Shown piece after piece: positions 8,751-15,857 of a DNA stretch of 64,000 nucleotides. The notes beneath the pieces are model-generated. The model made no database searches and was not told where the DNA came from. It saw only the letters and a program-made list of their open reading frames with translations. A program made the position numbers and the translations under genes. The DNA comes from Comamonas testosteroni (lineage in GTDB: Bacteria > Pseudomonadota > Gammaproteobacteria > Burkholderiales > Burkholderiaceae_C). Each line of letters starts with the position of its first letter. Position 1 is the stretch's first letter. The stretch lies in assembly GCA_008727115.1 (NCBI GenBank), contig CP044131.1, positions 2,852,001-2,916,000 on the forward strand, written 5' to 3'.

Positions 8751-8787
8751 AACACGATGAACTCAGTTTTTGACTAATCGCCTCGGA

Positions 8788-9870
8788 TCAGGCGGTCTGC
8801 ACCTCGGCTGCGGATGCATAGTCGTTGTAGCCCTTGGCACCGGGGGTGTAGAGCGTGTTGCGATCAAACTTGGACAGTGGCAGGCCCTGGCGCATGCGCT
8901 GCACCAGATCCGGGTTGGCAATGAAGTGCCGTGCAAACGACACGGCCTTGCCCTCACCCGCCAGCAGCGCCGCTTCAGCGCTTTGGGCATCAAAGCCGTC
9001 GTTGAGAATCAGGTTCTCGCCAAAGTTCTCACGCGCCAGCTTGAAGGCGTCGATAGACGGATCGAAAACCGAACGCATCACATGCAGGTAGGCAATGCCC
9101 AGTCTGGATGCTTGACGCATCAGCTCGGCATGCGTAGCGGCGGAGTTTTCGTCCGAGGTGTCGTTAAAGGTGTTGCCTGGGTTCAGGCGCAGACCCACGC
9201 GATCCACACCGATGGCCTCTCCCATGGCGCCCAGGCACTCCATCGCAAAACGAGCACGGCTGGCAGCATTGCCACCGTATTCGTCAGTGCGCTGGTTGGT
9301 GCTGGAGTGCAGGAACTGCAAGCTCAAGTAGCCGCTGGTGCCATGCAGCTCCACGCCATCAAAGCCAGCATCCACGGCGCGCTTGGCGGCGGCGGCATGC
9401 TCGGCAATAGCCTGGCGCACCTCTTCGGTTGTCAAAGCCTGGGGCACATCAAAGTCCTGCATGCCTGCGGCATCCGTCCAGATCTTGCCCTGCGCCTGAA
9501 TGGCCGATGCCGACACCGAGCGCACGCCTGCGGGCTTGATGTAGCTGCTTCCAATGCGCCCTGAATGCATGATCTGCAACACGATGGAGCCGCCGCGCGC
9601 ATGCACGGCATCCGTCACCTTGCGCCAGCCACGCACATGCTCGGCAGTCTCGATGCCGGGCTGGCGGCAGTAAGCCTGGCCCGTGACTTCAGGCCATGCA
9701 CCCTCAGCCACGATCAGTCCAGCATCGCCGCGCTGACCATAGTGCTCGGCCATGATGTCCGTGGGCGTGCCATCGACCTCTGCACGATTGCGCGTCATGG
9801 GAGCCATGACCACGCGGTTTTGCAGCGCAAGCTTGCCCAGTTGAACAGGGGTAAACAATGTTTGACTCAT
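8788..9870 (-). CDS. Old Yellow Enzyme family FMN oxidoreductase
   Basis: A 360-residue NemA-like alkene reductase homologue. FMN-barrel signatures: NRVVMAPMTRNRA at the N-terminus, then GDAGLIVAEGAWP, LQIMHSGRIG (His102), NQRTDEYGGNAASRARF, and the C-terminal phosphate site FIANPDLVQRM. The residue pair that normally holds the substrate carbonyl (His-x-x-His/Asn) reads His176-Gly-Thr-Ser179, so the second partner is replaced by Ser. Last gene of the SDR/NTF2 unit and followed by a strong terminator. A role in reducing an unsaturated steroid intermediate is plausible but unproven. Confidence 0.9.
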   Translation of the reverse strand: MSQTLFTPVQLGKLALQNRVVMAPMTRNRAEVDGTPTDIMAEHYGQRGDAGLIVAEGAWPEVTGQAYCRQPGIETAEHVRGWRKVTDAVHARGGSIVLQIMHSGRIGSSYIKPAGVRSVSASAIQAQGKIWTDAAGMQDFDVPQALTTEEVRQAIAEHAAAAKRAVDAGFDGVELHGTSGYLSLQFLHSSTNQRTDEYGGNAASRARFAMECLGAMGEAIGVDRVGLRLNPGNTFNDTSDENSAATHAELMRQASRLGIAYLHVMRSVFDPSIDAFKLARENFGENLILNDGFDAQSAEAALLAGEGKAVSFARHFIANPDLVQRMRQGLPLSKFDRNTLYTPGAKGYNDYASAAEVQTA

Positions 9871-9885
9871 GCCAACTCCTTCGCC

Positions 9886-10533
9886 TTAGCGCACACGCAT
9901 GCGCGGCGCGGGCGTGCCGCGGCGCATGGTTTTGAGAAACTGTTCCAGCGGCGCAGGGGCAGCTACCTGAGGCAGCTCATCCTTGTCGGGACGGTTCGCC
10001 CAGAACTCCTTCCAGCTCGGGAACAGGTCGTGGAAAGCGCCGTGGTAGGGCTCACGACCGGGCCAGCGCATCTTCATGTCACCAATCGGCGGCTTGTTCA
10101 GGTCGGTGGCATACCAGTAGCAGGGCAGGCGGCGGCGGAAGAACCACTGACCGTCGATGCGCTCATAGTCATCCCAGTACAGCATCTGCATGATGACCCA
10201 CTCGGCACCGCACTCATGCTCGTTCTTGGAATAGACCACGCCGGTGGCGTGATCCTTGTCCACGAACTCGATGATGTGCTGTCCCAGATGGTGAGAGGTG
10301 CCCGTGAACTGGTCACGCAGAGTGCTGTCCTGCCAGGCCATAAAGTGCGCGCGCCCCACCTTCTCCTTGCCCACCTTGATATCGGGTGCAAACAGGTTTA
10401 CATGGGCGTCCATGTCACGCATGTCCAGCGACAGGGAGTACTTGCCAGCCAGCTGGCGAATCGCATCCAGCGACTCCAGTCTGTCGATACGCTCGTCCAG
10501 CGTTTGTGGCCACTGATTCACGGGTTCACTCAT
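9886..10533 (-). CDS. NTF2-like (SnoaL-type) protein, steroid cluster
   Basis: A 215-residue protein whose first 150 residues look like the SnoaL/NTF2 alpha+beta fold: DERIDRLESLDAIRQLAGKYSLSLDMRDMDAHVNLFAPD, a typical opening for ring-hydroxylating-dioxygenase beta-subunit-like and dehydratase/isomerase proteins. The C-terminal part carries an aromatic stretch (HDLFPSWKEFWANRP). It lies between an SDR and the OYE homologue with short spacers. Such proteins in steroid clusters are suspected hydratases or isomerases; no catalytic residue can be assigned here. Confidence 0.75.
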   Translation of the reverse strand: MSEPVNQWPQTLDERIDRLESLDAIRQLAGKYSLSLDMRDMDAHVNLFAPDIKVGKEKVGRAHFMAWQDSTLRDQFTGTSHHLGQHIIEFVDKDHATGVVYSKNEHECGAEWVIMQMLYWDDYERIDGQWFFRRRLPCYWYATDLNKPPIGDMKMRWPGREPYHGAFHDLFPSWKEFWANRPDKDELPQVAAPAPLEQFLKTMRRGTPAPRMRVR

Positions 10534-10549
10534 CTCTACAGACTCTCTC

Positions 10550-11317
10550 TTACAGCGCAGTTACCAGAACGGCAGCACGACCACCATCGACGGGCAGCGA
10601 AGCGCCGGTCACGTAGCTGGACTCATCGCTGGCCAGGAACAGAATGGCGTTGGCCACTTCGTCCGAGCGACCGACGCGGCCCATGGGGATCAGCTTTTCG
10701 GTGGTCTGGCGCGAGGCGTCATCGGCCAACATGCCAGCGGTGGCTGGTGTCTCGATCACGGCGGGAATGATCACATTCACGCGCACGCCGGCTGCAGCAC
10801 CTTCAGCCGCTGCAGCACGCGAGAAGTTGATCACCGCAGCCTTGGCTGCCGAGTAGCCCGACATATAGGGTGTGCCCAGCGTGCCGCAAATGGAGCTCAG
10901 GTTGACGATGGAGCCGCCACCATTCTTCATCAGCTTCAAGGCCGTGCGTGTGCCCCAGAAAGTGCCATCCACGGAAGTGCCGAAGTTGGCTTGCCAGTCT
11001 TCTGTCGACATGGCTTCGATGCCGCCCCAGGTGTAGGCCATGGCGTTGTTCACCAGAATGTCCAGCTTGCCGTGGGTCTTGGCCGTCTGCTCCAGCGCAC
11101 CGACGATCTGGGACTCAACACCCACGTCAGCCACCACTGCCTCAGCCTTGCCACCCGCAGCCTTGATCTTGGCCACGACTTCATCCAGGGGTTCCTTGCG
11201 GCGACCACAGATCACCACGGTGGCACCTTCTTGCGCGAAACGCTCGGCTGTCGAAGCTCCAATGCCGGAGCTACCACCGGTGACGAATGCAACCTTGCCT
11301 TCAAGACGCTTGCTCAT
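10550..11317 (-). CDS. Short-chain dehydrogenase/reductase, steroid cluster (second)
   Basis: A 255-residue classical SDR. NAD(P) motif TGGSSGIG near residue 14, NNA at the expected place (LVNNAMAYTWGG), catalytic Ser in NLSSICG and the YSAAK Tyr/Lys pair. The C-terminus YVTGASLPVDGG is typical. Likely oxidises or reduces a hydroxyl/keto group on a steroid CoA-ester intermediate, the kind of job done by IpdF or ScdE/ScdG-type enzymes. Which step is unknown. Confidence 0.88.
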   Translation of the reverse strand: MSKRLEGKVAFVTGGSSGIGASTAERFAQEGATVVICGRRKEPLDEVVAKIKAAGGKAEAVVADVGVESQIVGALEQTAKTHGKLDILVNNAMAYTWGGIEAMSTEDWQANFGTSVDGTFWGTRTALKLMKNGGGSIVNLSSICGTLGTPYMSGYSAAKAAVINFSRAAAAEGAAAGVRVNVIIPAVIETPATAGMLADDASRQTTEKLIPMGRVGRSDEVANAILFLASDESSYVTGASLPVDGGRAAVLVTAL

Positions 11318-11329
11318 TTTCTTCTCTCC

Positions 11330-12061
11330 TTACAGGAAGGCGCTGCCGCCGTTGACTGCCACGTTCTGACCGGTCACAAAACCGCTGTCATCGCTGGCCA
11401 GGAACACTGCCACCTTGGCGATGTCGTCGGGTTCAGCCATGCGGCCCATGGGCACGCCGGCGATGATGGCGTCGGCCCATTCCTGGGGAATGCCTTGCAT
11501 CATGGGGGTGTTGGTGGGGCCGGGAACCAGCGTGTTCACGCGGATCTTCTTGGGTGCCAGCTCCTTGGCCATGCCACGGGTCAGGCCCATGATGGCGGCC
11601 TTGGAGGCGCAGTAGTGCGCAGGGCCATCGCCGCTGACAGCGGAGGTGCTGGAGATGTTGACAATGGCACCGCCCTTGCCTTCTTGCATCTGCTTGACCG
11701 CAGCGCGGGCACAGAAGAAAGCGCCATTCAGGTTCACGCCGATCACGCGCTCCCAGGTTGCATCGGGAATATCGGCAAACTGGTCCACCGAGCCCACACC
11801 GGCGTTGTTCACCAGCACTTCCACGGCACCCAGCGTTTCACGCACTTCTGCGAACAGCTTGTCCACGGCAGCGCTGTCGGCCACGTTGACGGAGCGCGCC
11901 AGGTGCTTGCCAGCCTTGCCTTCCAGCGTCTGCTTGGCGGCTTCTTCGTTCAGGTCCACAGCCACGACGGTGGCGCCTTCATCCGCAAAACGCTGTGCAA
12001 TGGCGCGGCCCATGCCCTGACCTGCACCTGTGACCACGGCCACTTTTCCTGCTAAACGCAT
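11330..12061 (-). CDS. Short-chain dehydrogenase/reductase, first gene of unit
   Basis: A 243-residue classical SDR: VVTGAGQGMGRAIA cofactor loop, Asp36 after the second strand (VVAVDLN) suggesting NAD(H) preference, NNAG motif, catalytic Ser in NISSTSA and YCASK. FabG-like family, 12 bases upstream of the next SDR. First gene of the 12061-8788 unit; a copy of the shared steroid operator lies 66 bases before its start. Substrate unknown. Confidence 0.88.
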   Translation of the reverse strand: MRLAGKVAVVTGAGQGMGRAIAQRFADEGATVVAVDLNEEAAKQTLEGKAGKHLARSVNVADSAAVDKLFAEVRETLGAVEVLVNNAGVGSVDQFADIPDATWERVIGVNLNGAFFCARAAVKQMQEGKGGAIVNISSTSAVSGDGPAHYCASKAAIMGLTRGMAKELAPKKIRVNTLVPGPTNTPMMQGIPQEWADAIIAGVPMGRMAEPDDIAKVAVFLASDDSGFVTGQNVAVNGGSAFL

Positions 12062-12517
12062 TCATGTCTCCTTGTTGATTGGCAATCAAAATTTGGAGTC
12101 AAGCGTAGAAAAAAAGCGGCGTCAGACCATCGTCCAACAAGACTAAGCAAATTCAAAAAATCGATACCCGGGGCCACAAGAACGCCGTAACCGCTTAGCA
12201 GGCCTGAGGAAAATCACTTTCCCCTCGGAATGCAGGCAAGGGTTTTCACCCATCAGACTTTCCACACAAACCGGCTACCGCTCATCAGCGCGCAGACGCA
12301 GGCCACCTTGTCAGAAACTGTTGGCGCGCTCTGCACAGGCACGGCAGGAATATGGGCCTGCATACAGACATACATAGAAGCATTCAAAAAAAGAAGCTTA
12401 TGGCGCTTGTCAGTTCTTGATTTCAGGCACTAATCCATCTGAAATTCAATACTGCTGAGCGCTACAAGCTCCTTTTATTGAATAGCACAAAACCACTTCG
12501 GGATCGCCAAAACGCGC
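12062..12517. promoter_or_regulatory. Control region of the SDR/OYE unit; no gene seen
   Basis: 456 non-coding bases between convergently placed ends: the SDR start on one side and the 3' end of the RamB-like regulator on the other. It holds the shared operator at 12128-12146. A 67-codon plus-strand frame (12230-12433) has no recognisable domain or ribosome binding site, and I do not call it. Confidence 0.5.
12128..12146 (-). promoter_or_regulatory. Candidate operator shared by both steroid units, copy 2
   Basis: Minus-strand TTAGTCTTGTTGGACGATG, 66 bases before the SDR start. Same spacing and 16 of 19 identical bases with the tesB copy; the three differing positions are contiguous in the centre of the dyad, where operators usually tolerate change. 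Confidence 0.55.
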
Positions 12518-14002
12518 TTAGCCACCGTAGGGCACAAAGCCGCTTTCGTTTTCATTGACCTTGAGCGGCTTGGCCACATACGGGAAAGCGCGCTGCGGAC
12601 AGGCACTGCGCTCACACACCTTGCAGCCCATGCCGATGGGCGTGGCGGCACTCACATTGCGCAAGTCCATGCCCTGCGAATACACCAGTCTGGCCGCGTG
12701 CTGCAAGTCGCAGCCCAGGCCAATGGAGAAGGTCTTGCCGGGAGCTCCCCAGCCCTGGCCTGCATGGCTGATGGTGCGGGCAATCCAGAGGTACACACGT
12801 CCATCCGGCATGCTGGCGAGCTGGGGGACGATGCGTCCCGGCTGCGTAAACGCCTCATACACCCCCCACAGCGGGCAGGTACCGCCCGTCTTGGAAAAGT
12901 GAAAGTGCGTGGCCGACTGGCGTTTGCTGATATTGCCGGCCCTGTCCACCCGGATGAAGAAAAACGGCACGCCCGGCGCATCGCTGCGCTGCAGCGTGGA
13001 GAGGCGGTGGCACACCGTCTCAAAACCCACGCCAAAGCGCTGGGCCAGCAAGTCAATGTCGTAGTGCAGGCTTTCCGCCGCACGCAAGAATTCACCATAG
13101 GGCAGCACAAAGGCACCGGCCACATAGTTGGCCAGCCCCATGCGCGCCAGGCGGCGCGTTCCCTCGTCCTGCCACTGCGCGCTTTGCAGCTCGGTGGCAA
13201 TCAATTCATCAAACTCCAGCAGTGCCAGCTGGGTTGCCAGCTGAAAGGCCTGCTGCGTTGGGCGCAGTTGCGGCGCGATGTACAAGATGCGGGTGGCTGC
13301 GTCATAGCGGCGGTGGCTGCCCGCCTTGCCATCCCCGCCTTCACCGGCACGCAAGACCTGCACGCCATGGCGCGCCTGCAGACGGTTTTGCAGCCACTCC
13401 TGCAAACTGCCTCCCTGCTCTGCAGCCTGCTGGGCCAGTGCCTCGGCCGCACGATCGAGCACATCAAAGTAATTGCGGTGCGCAAAGACAAAGTCACGTA
13501 CCGCCTCAAAGGGCATTTGGCGCGGTGACTCGGCCAGAAGGCCCGCTCCCCCCTGACCCGCCGGCCCGCTTTCCTGCGAGGCTGCGCCATCTTGCTCGGC
13601 TCGGCCATCTCCCAGGCGGGCACTCAAGGCTTCCAGGCGCTCGGCATCCGCCTGATGCCTTTGGTGCATGAGCAGCAGCATCTGCGCCAGCTGCGGCAGC
13701 TTGGCGGCCACTTCACGCAGCTCCGGCAAAGGCAGGCCTCCTTCGGGTTGCGGCATGGCAGCCACAGCATCACGCAACTGCGCCAGCAGCCGCGCCTCCT
13801 CATCCTCGGAGAACTGCTGAATGTCCACGCCCAGCACCTTGTGAATCTTGAGCAGCACCGCCACCGTGAGCGGACGCTGGTCCTGCTCGATCTGATTCAG
13901 ATAGCTGGGCGACAGCTCCAGCGCCTGCGCCAGCGCCGCCTGCGTCATGCCTCGCTCCGTGCGCAGACTGCGCAGACGCACTCCCATGAAGGTCTTGGCC
14001 AT
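12518..14002 (-). CDS. RamB/MccR/ScfR-type XRE regulator of the methylcitrate operon
   Basis: A 494-residue regulator: N-terminal XRE helix-turn-helix (residues 7-65, GMTQAALAQALELSPSYLNQIEQDQRPLT), a long linker, an IrrE/ImmA-like middle region without an obvious HExxH, and a C-terminal DUF2083-type Cys-rich domain (GMGCKVCERSACPQRAFP). RamB of Corynebacterium and MccR-type proteins share this layout and sense short-chain acyl-CoA. The ATG at 14002 is chosen over an upstream in-frame ATG because a GGGGAG ribosome site precedes it. It is divergent from prpC with TTTGCAAA/TTCGCAAA boxes between, so control of prpC and itself is likely. Confidence 0.85.
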   Translation of the reverse strand: MAKTFMGVRLRSLRTERGMTQAALAQALELSPSYLNQIEQDQRPLTVAVLLKIHKVLGVDIQQFSEDEEARLLAQLRDAVAAMPQPEGGLPLPELREVAAKLPQLAQMLLLMHQRHQADAERLEALSARLGDGRAEQDGAASQESGPAGQGGAGLLAESPRQMPFEAVRDFVFAHRNYFDVLDRAAEALAQQAAEQGGSLQEWLQNRLQARHGVQVLRAGEGGDGKAGSHRRYDAATRILYIAPQLRPTQQAFQLATQLALLEFDELIATELQSAQWQDEGTRRLARMGLANYVAGAFVLPYGEFLRAAESLHYDIDLLAQRFGVGFETVCHRLSTLQRSDAPGVPFFFIRVDRAGNISKRQSATHFHFSKTGGTCPLWGVYEAFTQPGRIVPQLASMPDGRVYLWIARTISHAGQGWGAPGKTFSIGLGCDLQHAARLVYSQGMDLRNVSAATPIGMGCKVCERSACPQRAFPYVAKPLKVNENESGFVPYGG

Positions 14003-14028
14003 TTCTTGCTCCCCGCATCTCCATTGAA

Positions 14029-14046
14029 ATTTGCAAACTTCGCAAA
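14029..14046. promoter_or_regulatory. RamB-like boxes between regulator and prpC
   Basis: TTTGCAAA (14030-14037) abuts CTTCGCAAA (14038-14046). The inverted form TTGCGAAG recurs at 14113-14120 nearer prpC. RamB-family proteins bind TTTGCAAA-type sequences, so these are probable operators for the divergent regulator. Confidence 0.6.
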
Positions 14047-14169
14047 TCAGCAAATATTTCTTCGCATTCATTCACTAATTCAGGCCTGTACGCCTGAAAA
14101 GCAAATGCGTAGATTGCGAAGTATCGCAGACCACAAAGCGTTTGCATCAACAACGTCAAGGAGACACCC

Positions 14170-15342
14170 ATGAGCACCATAGCCTCAGCACCCGCCACCA
14201 CAACCACGGGCTTCAAGCCCAAGAAATCTGTTGCCCTCTCTGGCGTGACCGCAGGCAATACCGCCCTGTGCACCGTCGGCAAGACCGGCAATGACCTGCA
14301 CTACCGCGGCTACGACATTCTGGACATTGCAGAAGTCTGCGAGTTTGAAGAAATCGCCCACCTGCTGGTGCATGGCAAGCTGCCCACGCGCGCCGAACTC
14401 AAGGCCTACAAAGCCAAGCTCAAGGCCCTGCGCGGCCTGCCCACCAGCGTGAAAGTGGCGCTGGAGCAGCTGCCCGCCGCCAGCCACCCCATGGATGTGA
14501 TGCGCACCGGCGTGTCGGCCCTGGGCTGCGCGCTGCCCGAGAAGGACGACCACAACCTGCCCGGCGCACGCGACATTGCCGACCGCCTGATGGCATCGCT
14601 GGGCTCCATGCTGCTGTACTGGTACCACTTCAGCAACTCGGGCCGCCGCATCGAGGTGGAAACCGATGACGACTCCATCGGTGGCCACTTCCTGCACCTG
14701 CTGCACGGCACCGCGCCTTCCGAGAGCTGGGTGCGCGCCATGCACACCTCTTTGAACCTGTATGCAGAGCACGAGTTCAATGCCTCCACCTTCACCGCCC
14801 GCGTGGTGGCCGGTACCGGCAGCGACATGTACTCGGCCATCACCGGTGCCATCGGCGCACTGCGCGGCCCCAAGCACGGCGGCGCCAACGAAGTGGCGTT
14901 TGAAATCCAGAAGCGCTATGACAACCCCGCCGAAGCCGAAGCGGACATCCGCCGCCGCGTGGAAGCCAAGGAAGTCGTGATCGGCTTTGGTCACCCCGTC
15001 TACACCGTCAGCGACCCACGCAACGTGGTCATCAAGGGCGTGGCCAAGAAGCTCTCCGACGAAGCAGGCAGCACCAAGATGTACGACATTGCCGCACGCC
15101 TGGAATCGGTGATGTGGGAAGTGAAGAACATGTTCCCCAACCTGGACTGGTTCAGCGCCGTGAGCTACCACATGATGGGTGTGCCCACTGCCATGTTCAC
15201 GCCTTTGTTCGTGATCGCCCGCACCAGCGGCTGGGCCGCTCACATCATTGAGCAGCGTCAGGACAACAAGATCATCCGCCCCAGTGCCAACTATGTGGGA
15301 CCGGACGATCTGCAGTTCGTCCCCATCGAAGCACGCCAGTAA
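14170..15342 (+). CDS. prpC: 2-methylcitrate synthase
   Basis: A 390-residue citrate-synthase-family enzyme. Opening [33 protein letters not shown] is characteristic of PrpC rather than GltA. Catalytic residues sit in [22 protein letters not shown] and the Asp region [14 protein letters not shown]. It condenses propionyl-CoA with oxaloacetate to 2-methylcitrate in the cytoplasm. First gene of prpC-gntR-acnD-prpF, divergent from the RamB-type regulator. It would consume propionyl-CoA made by the neighbouring steroid cluster. Confidence 0.95.
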   Translation: MSTIASAPATTTTGFKPKKSVALSGVTAGNTALCTVGKTGNDLHYRGYDILDIAEVCEFEEIAHLLVHGKLPTRAELKAYKAKLKALRGLPTSVKVALEQLPAASHPMDVMRTGVSALGCALPEKDDHNLPGARDIADRLMASLGSMLLYWYHFSNSGRRIEVETDDDSIGGHFLHLLHGTAPSESWVRAMHTSLNLYAEHEFNASTFTARVVAGTGSDMYSAITGAIGALRGPKHGGANEVAFEIQKRYDNPAEAEADIRRRVEAKEVVIGFGHPVYTVSDPRNVVIKGVAKKLSDEAGSTKMYDIAARLESVMWEVKNMFPNLDWFSAVSYHMMGVPTAMFTPLFVIARTSGWAAHIIEQRQDNKIIRPSANYVGPDDLQFVPIEARQ

Positions 15343-15355
15343 TCCACGACACGCC

Positions 15356-15835
15356 ATGACTGCCCAGCCCATGCAAGCCCACTCCTTGTGCATTGCCATC
15401 GCCGACAAACTGCGCGAACGCATCTTGAGTCATCAGTTGCCTCCCGGCTCCGATATCAATGACGGTGCGCTGGCGCAGGAATATGGCGTCAGCCGCACCC
15501 CCGTGCGAGAGGCCATGAAGCTGCTGTGCCATGAAGGCCTGCTGACCGCCCAGCCGCGTCGCGGCATGACGGTCACGCGCCTGAGTGCAGACCAGGTCAG
15601 CGAAGCAAGGCTGCTGTGCTCCTTGCTGAGCGAGCACCTCCAACAGCAGCGTCAGTCGCGTGCCGCCTGCACGCAGCTGGGCGAGCAGTTGTTGCGCGTG
15701 TCTCAGGCCCGGCTTCAGCTCGCACTGGGCTCTGCGCATTTTGACGATGCCGCGGCCTCACCCTCATCTCATACTCCTCTTCACAGCCACGGTCTGAACA
15801 AGACTCCAGCAGCCATTTCCGCACTGCCCCACTGA
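15356..15835 (+). CDS. Short GntR-family protein (winged helix, degenerate effector domain)
   Basis: 159 residues. Residues 8-75 are a clear GntR winged helix: IADKLRERILSHQLPPGSDINDGALAQEYGVSRTPVREAMKLLCHEGLL. Family members normally carry a 130-150 residue FCD or UTRA effector domain; here only about 80 residues follow, with weak helical character and a Ser/His-rich tail, so the effector part looks truncated. It lies 13 bases after prpC and 22 bases before acnD, inside the operon. It may be a decaying local regulator or a small DNA-binding protein without ligand response. Confidence 0.7.
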   Translation: MTAQPMQAHSLCIAIADKLRERILSHQLPPGSDINDGALAQEYGVSRTPVREAMKLLCHEGLLTAQPRRGMTVTRLSADQVSEARLLCSLLSEHLQQQRQSRAACTQLGEQLLRVSQARLQLALGSAHFDDAAASPSSHTPLHSHGLNKTPAAISALPH

Positions 15836-15857
15836 CCCCAAAAAATCTCCCGAGACA

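Larger units (their letters stand above)
8479..8787 (-). promoter_or_regulatory. Control region of the tesB operon
   Basis: Non-coding stretch of 309 bases between the OYE gene and tesB. It contains the terminator of the upstream unit at 8716-8750 and a 19-bp element at 8549-8567 shared with the other steroid operon. Purine-rich GGAGG just before the tesB start can serve as ribosome binding site. No coding frame of interest. Confidence 0.6.

Noticed and set aside
12230..12433. A 67-codon plus-strand frame in the SDR upstream region
   Set aside because: No ribosome site, no domain, atypical composition; the stretch is better explained as control region.
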